Shown one piece after another: positions 34,663-43,903 of a stretch of 64,000 bases of DNA. Position 1 is the stretch's first letter; each line of letters starts with the position of its first letter. Where the stretch lies: positions 62,001 to 126,000 of the forward strand of contig NZ_CAAHFH010000001.1 of the NCBI RefSeq assembly GCF_900890705.1. Reading direction: 5' to 3'. The translations under genes and the position numbers were made by a program. The notes under the pieces are model-generated. The model worked only from the letters and a program-made list of their open reading frames with translations, was not told the origin of the DNA and did not search any database. This DNA is from Pontiella sulfatireligans (lineage in GTDB: Bacteria; Verrucomicrobiota; Kiritimatiellia; Kiritimatiellales; Pontiellaceae).

Positions 34663-37600
34663 ATGAAAAGAACAATTGTTACACTACTGGTTGCTGCGGG
34701 AATGGTTTCCGCATCGCTGGCAGTTCCGATTATTGGTACGGACTTTACATCCCCGTACACGAGTGCGGATCTGGCCGGACAGCAGGGCTGGTCGGCCTTG
34801 CCGCTCACGGGCACTCAGGCGTTCAAAGTGGATGCCACAGCAGGCGTGGCGGATACCGCCCCCTATGCAGGCAGCTTCGACACCACCAACGGCAATGCCG
34901 TGGTTCTCGCCGGAACATTCGGCAATGCGATCGACGACGAGTGGACCGGTTCCATGGACTTCAAGGTGGCCACCTCGGCATCGGGAACGATTGCAACCAA
35001 TATCATCGGCACGGTAACCAACATTGGCGACGTAGCCCTCTTTGGTTCTGCAAATGACTTCTATCAAATCGGCCTGACCGCGGTCGCCACCAATGGATTG
35101 GCTACGGGCGACAGCAACGATGTGATGCTCGATTTCCGCATCAAGAGCGCCGCGCAGATGCAGGTGACCATCAATAAATACGGAAACTATTCCACCTTGG
35201 CGGAATTCACCAGCGATGAGCTGGGCTGGGATCCGGAGTTTACCAGCACGAACAGTGTTGCCCCTGACTTTGAAACGGACGACCTGCGCCTGACGTGGAC
35301 GCTCCGCAAGACGCGCACCCCCGACACCTATTCCGCCGTTGCGGTACTTTCCAACCTGACCACCGGCGCCTTTTCAGTCTATGACGACGCCGGCAACATT
35401 AACTATGCCGCCGGACGTTCCAATCTCTATGCATCGGCTACGGCTCAGCTGGCGATGCAGCATGGTCCCGATGCCGATGACGACGGCACAGCCTCGCTGG
35501 TCAACATTGCGATCGATTCGCTGACGGTGGACCAGACCAGCGGCAACCTGCCGGTTCTTGAGTCTTCGGTTCTTTCCGGTGCTGGGGGAGACGGACTTGT
35601 TGACCTCTCATGGACGCCGGTCATCGATGCCTCCAGCTACACCCTCAAGCGCGGAAGCGCACCGGGCGGCCCATACAGCACCACCGTGGCGACCACCAAC
35701 GGGACCCGCTTTACCGATACCGGTTTGGTCAACGAGACGCTCTACTACTACATCGTAACCGCCAGTTCCGCAGGGGTTGCAGATGCCGACTCCAACGAGG
35801 TGATCGGCGAGCCGCAATCGGCGCAAACCGGCGATATCTTTGGTTGGGATTTCACGGCAATCGAAGGATACACCGAATCCGATTTGGACGGACAGAAACG
35901 CTGGAAAGCACAGGCCGCCACCGGTCCGAATGCCTTTACCGTAACCGATGCCGCAAACGAAGGATATGCCGACACGACGGCGGCCACCTTTGACACCGAT
36001 CTCGGCAACGGCGTCTACTATAACACGATCATGTCGAACAATGTGGCGGATGAATGGAGCGGAACGTTCAGCTTCGCACTCTCCACCGGCCCGACGGCGG
36101 GGCAGTCGGTCACCCGCACCAACGATGTCTACGACGCGACCGGAACCAATGTCATTGGCGAGACGATCGATACGTACGACATTACCGGGATGACCTTCAA
36201 CGAGATCCTCCACTTTGGTGTTACGGCACCTGAAAACAAGGATAACCGCCTGAACAACAACGGCTCGACCAGCGTGGGGCTCAATCTGCGTACCACGGCC
36301 TCGGACGGAAACCTGGCGATCCGCTTGAACAACGGGGACACCATTGCCTCTCTGACTGCTGTGCAAATGGGATGGGACCCGGATTGGACTGACAGCACAA
36401 ACACCAATGGCCCCGACTTCGAGACCGACGAGATTACGCTGGAATGGCGGATGAGAAAGTCCTCCGGCGGCGTCTACATGGCCACTGCCGAGATGACCTG
36501 CATTAGCTCGATCACCGGAACCACCAACACCTCTTCCGAGGGATGGGGAACCACAACGGCTGCAACGGACGCCTATGCATCCGATCTGGCCATCTTCGGC
36601 ATGACCCATCAAGGCGATGCGGACAAAGGCAAAGACCTTGACGGAAACGCCCAGGTCATTTCGCCGATCCTGGTTTCGGTCAACTATGCCTCGTTGCTGA
36701 AGAGCGATAATGTTCCGCCGGAAATGTTTGTGCCCGAGCTCACGGCAGCGTCCCTCGACGGCACCAGCATCGAAGCTTCATGGAATGCCGTGTCCGAAGC
36801 CGTGTCCTACGCGCTCTGGTATTCCGATGTGGATGGCGGGCCATACACCCTGCTGGGAAGCAATCTGGTGGACCGGGTTCTCACAAACAGTCCGTTGACA
36901 AACCTCAGAACCTACTTCCATGTGCTGCAAGCTTATTATGGCGAGTTTGGTTTCGGCCCGATGTCGGCCCAGGCCATCGCCCGTCCGCTCGCTCAGGTCA
37001 GCACAGGTTGGGGAGAGAGTGCGGACATGCTCACAGAGCTCAACCAAAATCTGGACGTGGCGAATACTACGGTCGGAACGATCTACAACCGTGTTGGAAA
37101 TGGCCCCGGTGGCGCGCTCGTGTATGATGGGTGGTCAGATTACGACGTCCTTGTCGCACCGCCGGTGTATGGTGTATTCCAGGTGGATATCAGTGGGGAT
37201 ACCAGCTTGAACTTTGCGTTCAGCGTGATGAACAAGGATGACCAACCGTTCGACTATATAATTGTTCGAAGAAAGCTTCCGGGATCACAAGGTACGGCAT
37301 TCCTCTATACCGAATTGAGCGCTTCCGCGGATGCAACCAGCCAGACCTATGGACTGGAAGCCGAGTTTGCTACCCACAAGTGGTCGGGTACGGTCACAGA
37401 AGGACTGCATCTCGCCGTTCGGAACGGGACTCAGTGGTATGTCAGCGAAACGTCGGTTAGCCCGGGGAATGCCGTAGCGTTGGCCGGTGGTGCTGTCTGT
37501 ACTATTCCGGATCTGGTCGCCGAAAACTGGGTGGCCTATACGCCGGCGACATCGACTTCAGCCAGCCTGGCCAACGTGGTCGGGGCAACCTTTGACGTTG

Positions 37601-38115
37601 CAGGAACTGTGCTGAATAACATTACGGCGATCGGCGTCTTGGGCGAAGGTGAATTGTCGCTTGGCATCCAGCGGTGGAGTCTTTCCACGGGGCAGCAACC
37701 CACGGCGCTGCAGAGCTGGGCGGATACTCAGGGCATTTACAATGAAGATGCCGCGGCTGATGCCGATCCGGATATGGATGGCGTGAACAACCTCTACGAA
37801 TGGGGGCTGGCCGGCGATCCGACCGATCCGAGTTCCACGGGCAGGGATATCAAATATGGCGGGATGGATGCCACCGGAACAAACATGGTGTTTATTTATC
37901 CGCGCAAGAAGGACGCTCCGAAGCCGGATTACACCGTGCTGGAAACTCCATATCTCCTATATGGGGCTGCCTGGACGGACAACTCCAGCACCTATGTTGA
38001 GGATCTCGGTCCGAATACGGGTAGTGGAGTGTTTAGCCAATACCAATGGGTGACCAATGCGATTCCGACCGACCTTGATGTGAAGTTTATCGGACTGAAC
38101 ATTCAGGAGCCGTAA
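34663..38115 (+). CDS. large secreted FnIII-containing protein, paralogue 1
   Basis: This 1150-residue protein has a signal peptide (to about residue 20, SASLA-VPI). It contains two similar units of about 280 residues, each starting DFT...DLAGQQGW or DLDGQKRW and containing DEW(T/S)G and DFETD. FnIII-like domains (YTLKRGSAPGGPYST with LYYYIVTASS, and a second near residue 720) follow each unit. A jelly-roll-like region comes next, then one calcium-type repeat (DADPDMDGVNNLYEWGL). The C-terminal module ends VKFIGLNIQEP. No catalytic motif is seen, so it is likely a structural or binding protein at the cell surface. It is a tandem paralogue of the next gene and is followed by a terminator. Confidence 0.85.
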   Translation: MKRTIVTLLVAAGMVSASLAVPIIGTDFTSPYTSADLAGQQGWSALPLTGTQAFKVDATAGVADTAPYAGSFDTTNGNAVVLAGTFGNAIDDEWTGSMDFKVATSASGTIATNIIGTVTNIGDVALFGSANDFYQIGLTAVATNGLATGDSNDVMLDFRIKSAAQMQVTINKYGNYSTLAEFTSDELGWDPEFTSTNSVAPDFETDDLRLTWTLRKTRTPDTYSAVAVLSNLTTGAFSVYDDAGNINYAAGRSNLYASATAQLAMQHGPDADDDGTASLVNIAIDSLTVDQTSGNLPVLESSVLSGAGGDGLVDLSWTPVIDASSYTLKRGSAPGGPYSTTVATTNGTRFTDTGLVNETLYYYIVTASSAGVADADSNEVIGEPQSAQTGDIFGWDFTAIEGYTESDLDGQKRWKAQAATGPNAFTVTDAANEGYADTTAATFDTDLGNGVYYNTIMSNNVADEWSGTFSFALSTGPTAGQSVTRTNDVYDATGTNVIGETIDTYDITGMTFNEILHFGVTAPENKDNRLNNNGSTSVGLNLRTTASDGNLAIRLNNGDTIASLTAVQMGWDPDWTDSTNTNGPDFETDEITLEWRMRKSSGGVYMATAEMTCISSITGTTNTSSEGWGTTTAATDAYASDLAIFGMTHQGDADKGKDLDGNAQVISPILVSVNYASLLKSDNVPPEMFVPELTAASLDGTSIEASWNAVSEAVSYALWYSDVDGGPYTLLGSNLVDRVLTNSPLTNLRTYFHVLQAYYGEFGFGPMSAQAIARPLAQVSTGWGESADMLTELNQNLDVANTTVGTIYNRVGNGPGGALVYDGWSDYDVLVAPPVYGVFQVDISGDTSLNFAFSVMNKDDQPFDYIIVRRKLPGSQGTAFLYTELSASADATSQTYGLEAEFATHKWSGTVTEGLHLAVRNGTQWYVSETSVSPGNAVALAGGAVCTIPDLVAENWVAYTPATSTSASLANVVGATFDVAGTVLNNITAIGVLGEGELSLGIQRWSLSTGQQPTALQSWADTQGIYNEDAAADADPDMDGVNNLYEWGLAGDPTDPSSTGRDIKYGGMDATGTNMVFIYPRKKDAPKPDYTVLETPYLLYGAAWTDNSSTYVEDLGPNTGSGVFSQYQWVTNAIPTDLDVKFIGLNIQEP

Positions 38116-38131
38116 CCGGAGACCGTTGAAT

Positions 38132-38165
38132 CCTGAAGCCCGTTTGCGGGCTTCAGGGTTTCTTG
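38132..38165 (+). terminator. Rho-independent terminator
   Basis: CCTGAAGCCCG (38132-38142) and CGGGCTTCAGG (38147-38157) form a perfect 11-base stem with a TTTG loop, followed by GTTTCTT. It lies 16 bases after the stop of paralogue 1. Confidence 0.8.
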
Positions 38166-38178
38166 AAAAATAAACCTC

Positions 38179-38300
38179 CCCGCAGCAAGCAGCGGTGTAT
38201 CAACGTAGTCGAAGCTTCCAGCTTCGTTGAGCACGAACGGCTCGGCATGCGCAATGGAGCTGGAAGCTCCATCTACATTCGCAGCAAGCTACGGGGTATT
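38179..38300 (+). repeat. intergenic repeat with inverted arms
   Basis: GTAGTCGAAGCTTCCAGCTT (from 38205) pairs imperfectly with GAGCTGGAAGCTCCATCTAC (38257-38276). The short unit CGCAGCAAGC occurs on both outer sides (38181 and 38280). It looks like a mobile or REP-type intergenic element rather than a gene. Confidence 0.55.
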
Positions 38301-38333
38301 ATACCAAACACGAAAACTTAACAGTATATATTC

Positions 38334-38405
38334 AAACACTAAGGCACGAAGAACACCAAGCAGTCTGCTCGATAAATTCTTAGAGTACTTTGTGTCTTAG
38401 TGTTT
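38334..38405 (+). repeat. intergenic inverted repeat
   Basis: AAACACTAAGGCAC (38334-38347) and GTGTCTTAGTGTTT (38392-38405) match at 13 of 14 paired positions, with extra pairing inside (GAAG and CTTTG). It is the same class as the dyads at 15195, 16720 and 26526. Confidence 0.7.
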
Positions 38406-38779
38406 AATTTCCCTCCTGCGGCAGATGGGGTTTATACCGACAAGATTTTGAGAAAGGTATTAAACCCAGGGCTTTGCAATAAAATCAACCACACAGCAAT
38501 GTGAATGATGCTTGGGAGCGGCGGAAAAGGCTGCCCCTGGGTGCTTGACCGGCTTGAAGCCGGAGATATGAATCGATGGATTCGCTTGGGCTGAACGGCA
38601 TGCATTGGCGTGGCAGTTTAAGAACCAAGGAAACCAGCTGGATTCTATCAATAAAAAGACTACCAGGGAGACCCATTCAAAAAAAAAGGAAATAGGTGTC
38701 CACTACTACCGTGGCAGATACGGATAAATTAATGGAGTGCTTATGAAGCAAAGTGAATGACCTGTGCCGGTCGGGGTTT
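38406..38779. other. intergenic region without recognised gene
   Basis: About 370 bases with short open frames on both strands but no family match. The last part, just before the ATG at 38833, is the leader of the second FnIII paralogue. Confidence 0.5.
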
Positions 38780-38796
38780 GGATGAACGGTTCATTC
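38780..38796 (+). promoter_or_regulatory. 5'-leader hairpin, copy 2
   Basis: GGATGAAC-G-GTTCATTC is the counterpart of 34613-34629, 37 bases before the ATG. The single change in the right arm (C to T) keeps a G-U pair in RNA but breaks a DNA palindrome. This slightly favours an RNA hairpin over a protein-binding site. Confidence 0.55.
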
Positions 38797-38832
38797 GATG
38801 GAGTCGGGCGGTATAAATAGAAGGAGAGGGCC

Positions 38833-41800
38833 ATGAAAAGAACAGTTGGTATGTTAATGTTAGTTGTGGGAATGGTTTCCGCATCGCTAGGCGTCAGTGT
38901 GATCGATGCTGACTTTACAAGCCCCGATTATAGCGATGGGGATCTGGCCGGGCAGCAGAGCTGGGCTGAGATGCAGCTCTCGTGGCCTAAGGCGTTCAGC
39001 GTGGATGCCGCCGCGGGAGTTGCCGCGACCGCGCCGTATGCCGGCAGCTTCAACCCCACCAACGGAAACCATGTGTATTTGAATTCCTCTCTCGGCAATG
39101 CCGCTGCCGACGAATGGGATGGTACGGTGGATTTCAAGCTGTCCACCACGCCCATGGCGGGGGTCACCAACAACGACGAGAATGTTGCCAATATAGGCAA
39201 CGTACACTCGGTCTACGACATTGGCCTCACTAGAAGCGACACGACCAACTATTTGAATACGACCCAAGGTGAAGATATTGCGCTTGTTGTGCGCGTCGAG
39301 AATCCTGGCGGGCTCGTGGTGCAGTTCAGCGGCAACAATGTTATTGCCGACAGCTTTTCGATGGACGATGCCGGATGGGATCCTGAAAATTCAAATGCGG
39401 CGGGTGCGGATTTTGAAACCGACACCATCCGGATGACCTGGAACCTCCGCAAGACGACCATTGATCAAACCTACAAAGGCACTGCGGTACTCTCGAACCT
39501 GACGACGGCCGCTGTCTCGACGTTTAGCTTGGCTGACGCTGATAATTTTACCACCAAGAGCAATCTGTATGCATCCGCCAGCGTTTTTCTGGCGATGGGG
39601 CACAATGCCAGTGCCGACCGCAACGGCACCGATATCTCTCCTAATGAATCGCTGGTCGACATTGCGATCGAGTCGCTGATCGTGGACCAATCCAGTGGCG
39701 TGGCAGCAGTTTTGACCGCCCCGGCTCTCACGGCCGAAGGCTCGGACCAGACCGTGGAATTGAGTTGGAAAGGTGATCCGGAAGCCACCGGCTATACCGT
39801 TAAGCGTTCTTCGGTTGAGGGGGGGCCTTATTCCACCACGGTTGGAACCACCAACGGCACCGGCATGGTCGATACCGCCGGACTCGTGAACGGCCAGTTG
39901 TATTATTATATTGTTACAGCCAGCCGCGCTGGGTCCGCTGATGTCGACTCCAACGAGGCGATCGGGGAGCCGAACACCGCGGTTACGGGAACCATACTGG
40001 ACGACGTGCATTTCACAACGACCGAAGGGTTTGCAAACAACATCGATCTGGCCGGGCAGCAAGGCTGGAGAGCCGCCGCCAACACCGGACCGCAAGCCTT
40101 CATGGTGACGGATGCCGACGGAGCGGGCTATGCCGACACCGAGCCTTATGAGGCTTCGTTCAAACCGTCCCTCTCGGATGGCGACGCCTTCGGAAACTAT
40201 GTCTATCTCAACAAGCTGATGTCCAACAACGTGGGCGACGAATGGACGGGAAGCACCACGCTGCAGCTGAAGATTGATCCGTTGCCCGGCCAATGGGTCA
40301 CCAATATTGTTGAAGGCGTCACCAACATTGCAGAGACTGCAACGATTGTGGCGCATCAGTCCCCGTATGCATGGGGCCTGACCACCGAGGTGGACAAAGA
40401 TAACGCGCTCCGGGACCAGGCTGGTGAAAGCCATGACGCGCTGATGCTGATTCGCTTAAATTCAGAAGGCCAGATCTATGTAAACTTTGGCGGCAACTTT
40501 TTGGCCAATCAGCAAATGGTGGCCCTTACGCCGGCACAGGCCGGATGGGATCCGTCGTGGGCGGTTACGACCAATGCGGCGCCGGATTTCGAGACGGACC
40601 CGATGACCATCGACTGGAAATTCCGCAAGACGCTTGATGCGGGAGTCTATTACGGCGAAGCCTCGGTCACGATCGGAGGCACTACGTACGCCAATGCGGT
40701 TTCGGGATATTATCTGTCCAACACGATGGAAGACCTCTATCCGGCGGAGCTGGCCCGCTTTTCCATGGGGCACTATCGCAGAGCGGGAGAGGGCGGAACG
40801 ATTATAAATGTGGCAATCGATGCGCTGAGCCTGACCAAGGCCGACAGTCAACCTCCGCAGCTGGCTGCGCCGGGCACGGTTAGCGGCGAGGGATCGGACA
40901 CAACGGCCATCATTTCTTGGTTTGCCGGAACAGAAGTCAGCAGCTATTCGGTCTACCGCGCATACGACAACGACGGGGCTTATACACAGCTGACCAACGG
41001 ATTAACTGAGCTTACGTATACGGATACCGACGGCCTGGTGAATGGCACCACCTATTTCTACAAGGTGGCATCGGACTATGGAATCTATGGCGAAGTGCTG
41101 TCGGATTGGGTTCCGGTTCGGCCGCTCGGCCGCGGCGCTGCGGCGCAATGGGGGCCGTCCGGTGCTATTGTCACAACATCGGTCAACCCAACGTTCGCGG
41201 AGACCCAGGTTCCCACGGCAGGCGGTACGATCGAGTTTCGTATTGGCAACGGGGTTGATGGAACCATGTGGACGGATGGGGTTGGTACATATAATATGAA
41301 TGTCGTTCCGTCCCTATGGGGCATCAGCCAGCTGTTTCAACTGCCCGGCAGTTCAATTAATCCGTATAACTGGCAGATGCGGAATTCCGCCCCCTTCGAT
41401 TATGTTCGTTTGCGCACCAAAGATCAGACCGATGCGGCGGTGGAAGTGCATTCTGTGCTGATCTGGACCGAAACCGGCGGCGGGGTCAACCTGACCGGTC
41501 AGAGTGCCTCGTTCGACCTTTCGTTGCAGGGAATCGCCCTTGGTGGACCGGTCCATGCCGCTCTTCGCAATGGTGCATCGGACTGGTATGTCAGCCAAAG
41601 TGGGATCACATCTGCTGGACCGCTGGAAATCCCGGACGTTGGTTCCGAGTTGTGGGCACCGCTGGTTGCTGCCACGAGTACCTCCACCAACATGATGACG
41701 GTAATCGGGGCCTCGTTCGCCGCCGCACCGGCCTTCAACGATGTCCAAGCGGTTGGATTCTTCCACGACAACGGGCGTAACACCCATGTCGATTCGTTCC

Positions 41801-42237
41801 GGCTGGTGGTCGGGGAGCAGCCGACCACAATGCAATTGTGGACGGACAGCCAAGGCATCTACAATGCGGATGCGGCAGCTGATGCCGATCCGGACATGGA
41901 TGGCGTGGACAACATCTACGAGTGGGGTCTGTTCGGTGATCCAGCCGATCCGGCCAGCAAGGGTCAGGCACCTCAGTATGCGGGGGTGGATGCTACAGGA
42001 ACCAACATCCTGTTTGTTACTCCGCGCAAGATGAACGAGCCGAAGCCGGTCTATACCGTGATGGAAACTCCATATCTCCTATATGGGGCTGCTTGGACAA
42101 ACAACTCCGGCACCTATGTTGAAACGGGTATAGGCCCGAATCTGGGTGGTTCGTTTGGTGAATACAAATGGGTGACCAATGCGATTCCGACCGACATTGA
42201 TGTGAAGTTTATCGGCCTGAACGTTCAGGAACCGTAA
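38833..42237 (+). CDS. large secreted FnIII-containing protein, paralogue 2
   Basis: This 1134-residue tandem paralogue of the preceding gene has the same order of parts. A signal peptide (MKRTVGMLMLVVGMVSASL) is followed by a first unit with DLAGQQSW and DFETD, FnIII-like YTVKRSSVEGGPYST, and a second unit with DLAGQQGWRAAANTGPQAF. A second FnIII-like domain (YSVYRAYDNDGAYTQL) leads into a beta-rich region, a DADPDMDGVDNIYEWGL repeat and the C-terminal VKFIGLNVQEP. Identity is strongest at both ends: a 30-base block is identical at 37941-37970 and 42063-42092. No catalytic residues are evident. AGAAGGAGAGG precedes the ATG. It may be co-transcribed with the PEP-CTERM gene. Confidence 0.85.
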   Translation: MKRTVGMLMLVVGMVSASLGVSVIDADFTSPDYSDGDLAGQQSWAEMQLSWPKAFSVDAAAGVAATAPYAGSFNPTNGNHVYLNSSLGNAAADEWDGTVDFKLSTTPMAGVTNNDENVANIGNVHSVYDIGLTRSDTTNYLNTTQGEDIALVVRVENPGGLVVQFSGNNVIADSFSMDDAGWDPENSNAAGADFETDTIRMTWNLRKTTIDQTYKGTAVLSNLTTAAVSTFSLADADNFTTKSNLYASASVFLAMGHNASADRNGTDISPNESLVDIAIESLIVDQSSGVAAVLTAPALTAEGSDQTVELSWKGDPEATGYTVKRSSVEGGPYSTTVGTTNGTGMVDTAGLVNGQLYYYIVTASRAGSADVDSNEAIGEPNTAVTGTILDDVHFTTTEGFANNIDLAGQQGWRAAANTGPQAFMVTDADGAGYADTEPYEASFKPSLSDGDAFGNYVYLNKLMSNNVGDEWTGSTTLQLKIDPLPGQWVTNIVEGVTNIAETATIVAHQSPYAWGLTTEVDKDNALRDQAGESHDALMLIRLNSEGQIYVNFGGNFLANQQMVALTPAQAGWDPSWAVTTNAAPDFETDPMTIDWKFRKTLDAGVYYGEASVTIGGTTYANAVSGYYLSNTMEDLYPAELARFSMGHYRRAGEGGTIINVAIDALSLTKADSQPPQLAAPGTVSGEGSDTTAIISWFAGTEVSSYSVYRAYDNDGAYTQLTNGLTELTYTDTDGLVNGTTYFYKVASDYGIYGEVLSDWVPVRPLGRGAAAQWGPSGAIVTTSVNPTFAETQVPTAGGTIEFRIGNGVDGTMWTDGVGTYNMNVVPSLWGISQLFQLPGSSINPYNWQMRNSAPFDYVRLRTKDQTDAAVEVHSVLIWTETGGGVNLTGQSASFDLSLQGIALGGPVHAALRNGASDWYVSQSGITSAGPLEIPDVGSELWAPLVAATSTSTNMMTVIGASFAAAPAFNDVQAVGFFHDNGRNTHVDSFRLVVGEQPTTMQLWTDSQGIYNADAAADADPDMDGVDNIYEWGLFGDPADPASKGQAPQYAGVDATGTNILFVTPRKMNEPKPVYTVMETPYLLYGAAWTNNSGTYVETGIGPNLGGSFGEYKWVTNAIPTDIDVKFIGLNVQEP

Positions 42238-42253
42238 CCGGATGGATTTGGAA

Positions 42254-42278
42254 CCCGGAGCCCTCCACGGGCTTCGGG
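42254..42278 (+). terminator. hairpin between FnIII paralogue 2 and the PEP-CTERM gene
   Basis: CCCGGAGCCC (42254-42263) pairs with GGGCTTCGGG (42269-42278), with one G-U pair and a TCCAC loop. It is placed like the terminator after paralogue 1 but has no T-run, so it may be a partial terminator or an mRNA processing/stability hairpin. Confidence 0.5.
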
Positions 42279-42313
42279 ATGTACGGAAACACAAACAGAA
42301 AAAGGAAAAATAC

Positions 42314-43489
42314 ATGAAGAAAAGTAAAACAATAGGACTGGCAATGAGCATTGCGGTGCTCGGCCTGGCCGGCACGTCGATGGCGGCGAACATTTGGTCT
42401 GCCACAGTCGTTGGAAACTGGACAAACGCGGCTAACTGGTCCACCGGGTTGCCGGTGCCTGCTGATGCAAAAATCGTTAATGGTAATGGTGCGGCTGTGA
42501 CCATCGATTCCAATATAGGCGCATTTGCCGGCAATTTTCAGATGGGAAATAAGACCGGTGGCGATACGCTCAATGTGCTTGCTGGTGGTGGAGCTTCGTT
42601 TGAGCAATTCCGGATTGCGGATGTTGCGGGGAGTCTTTCGACGGTTAATGTTACAGGCGGATCGTTGACCAATGTTTCTGGCAATGGTGCGGTTGGTTAT
42701 TCTGGATTAGGGATTGTTAATCTGAGCGCAGGATCTTTCGTTAACACCGTGGATTTGGATCTGGGCAGAAATGCGGGTTCGCGGGGGGAAGTTTATGTGA
42801 CCGGTGGATCCCTGAGTGTCGGCAAAGATTTGATGATCGCTTCCTACCAGGATCCGGCCAACTCGGGACACTTTGAAATCAGCGGGGGTGCAGCAGATAT
42901 TGTCGGCGATTTTACCGTCGGCATGTATGGAACCGGCACCGCGCTTCTCTCTGGCGGATCCGTGACTGCTAATAGGGTACGTGTTGGGGGAACAGCCCAA
43001 GGCGGTACTGGAACCCTGACGGTGGATGCGAGCGGCCTGCTTACGGTCGATCAATTCAACGTGGGTGGTTTAGCTGGGGCTACAGGTGTCGCAAACCTCA
43101 ACGGCGGCACCATTGATGCGGGGTCGATCTCGATTGGAGCGAACGGAACGTTGAATTGGAACGCGGCGGCCACTCTTGTCGGTACCAACATGAACTTCCT
43201 GGCCGACGGCCTGTTGGTTTGGGAAGGCGACCGTACCTCCGATGTCGCCAGCGGGGTACTGGATGGAACGTTTGACGGGAGTGGTGGACTTGTGGATATC
43301 GCCACGCTTGCTTTCGGCGTGGACTATGATCAAGCGCTCAGTACCACAGAAGGATTCTTGCTCTCCAAATACGATAGTCTAAACGACACCACCGATGTCT
43401 GGACCGTCATTCCGGAGCCGGCCACGCTGGGTCTGGTCGTTGCGATGGGCGCGGGCATGCTGTTCATTCGCCGAATGTTTAAGGCGTAG
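42314..43489 (+). CDS. PEP-CTERM sorting-domain protein with repeated beta-strand (passenger-like) region
   Basis: This 391-residue protein starts at ATG 42314 behind AAAAAGGAAAAA. The frame stays open upstream to 42242 without a ribosome site. A signal peptide ends at SMAA-NIWS. The middle (about 45-330) is a run of short Gly/Ser/Thr-rich strands such as LNVLAGGGASFEQF, VNVTGGSLTNVSG and ALLSGGSVTANRVRVGG, typical of beta-helical passenger regions. The end VIPEPATLGLVVAMGAGML followed by FIRRMFKA is a PEP-CTERM signal: PEP motif, membrane helix, basic tail. Such proteins are cleaved by an exosortase and linked to envelope or exopolysaccharide. No exosortase gene is in the window. Confidence 0.92.
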   Translation: MKKSKTIGLAMSIAVLGLAGTSMAANIWSATVVGNWTNAANWSTGLPVPADAKIVNGNGAAVTIDSNIGAFAGNFQMGNKTGGDTLNVLAGGGASFEQFRIADVAGSLSTVNVTGGSLTNVSGNGAVGYSGLGIVNLSAGSFVNTVDLDLGRNAGSRGEVYVTGGSLSVGKDLMIASYQDPANSGHFEISGGAADIVGDFTVGMYGTGTALLSGGSVTANRVRVGGTAQGGTGTLTVDASGLLTVDQFNVGGLAGATGVANLNGGTIDAGSISIGANGTLNWNAAATLVGTNMNFLADGLLVWEGDRTSDVASGVLDGTFDGSGGLVDIATLAFGVDYDQALSTTEGFLLSKYDSLNDTTDVWTVIPEPATLGLVVAMGAGMLFIRRMFKA

Positions 43490-43511
43490 GGCAAACCATC
43501 AGAAGTTGAAG

Positions 43512-43563
43512 AATGTTTGGGCCGAGGCTGGAAGTGTATGCCGAGACCCAAGCATTTTTTTAT
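43512..43563 (+). terminator. probable Rho-independent terminator
   Basis: AATGTTTGGG (43512-43521) pairs with CCCAAGCATT (43547-43556), with one G-U pair, and runs into a T-rich tail (TTTTTTTAT). The 25-base loop contains further partial pairing. It follows the PEP-CTERM gene by 23 bases. Confidence 0.6.
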
Positions 43564-43589
43564 CAGGACTCTGGGATAATGGAACAGGA

Positions 43590-43870
43590 ATGAAAAAAAA
43601 CAATCTTTCACATCCTTGGTGTGCTTGCCTGTTGCGCCACGGTTTGGGGAACCGGGGGTGTTGGCGAAAGCGTTTCGGTTGCGTTTGATGGGCAGGTGAA
43701 GGCGACGACCGTTGATGGCAACGGTTCTCACCGATACCGTTGAATATTCGGATGACTTGGCGATATGGCAACCCTTGCCGGGCGCGGAAAGCGTTCTCGC
43801 GAGCGGGATCGTTGACTGCAACGAAACCGTCGATGTTCGCTTTTACCGGGTGGGTGTTGTGCCGGAGTAG
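43590..43870 (+). pseudogene. decayed gene: signal peptide start joined to a giant-protein C-terminus
   Basis: ATG at 43590 is followed by eight A residues. If one A is removed, the frame reads MKKTIFHILGVLACCATVWG, a good signal peptide, then ESVSVAFDGQVKATTVDGNG, which resembles a beta-strand pair of sialate-O-acetylesterase-type proteins. It soon hits a stop. One frame over, from about 43736, the sequence reads TVEYSDDLAIWQPLP, ASGIVDC and VDVRFYRVGVVPE before the stop at 43870. This is very close to the C-terminal module of the next two genes. The locus is therefore the two ends of a former secreted gene with the middle deleted. Confidence 0.6.
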
Positions 43871-43903
43871 GCCGCAGCAATTGTGATGGAAAGAGGGGCC
43901 AGA

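Noticed and set aside
38460..38676. Overlapping short minus-strand frames in the gap before the second FnIII paralogue
   Set aside because: Low-complexity short frames with no start signal or similarity. The gap contains repeats and a leader only.
42900..43490. Autotransporter beta-barrel at the end of the strand-repeat protein
   Set aside because: The end is a PEP-CTERM signal with one helix and a basic tail, not a 250-residue outer-membrane barrel.
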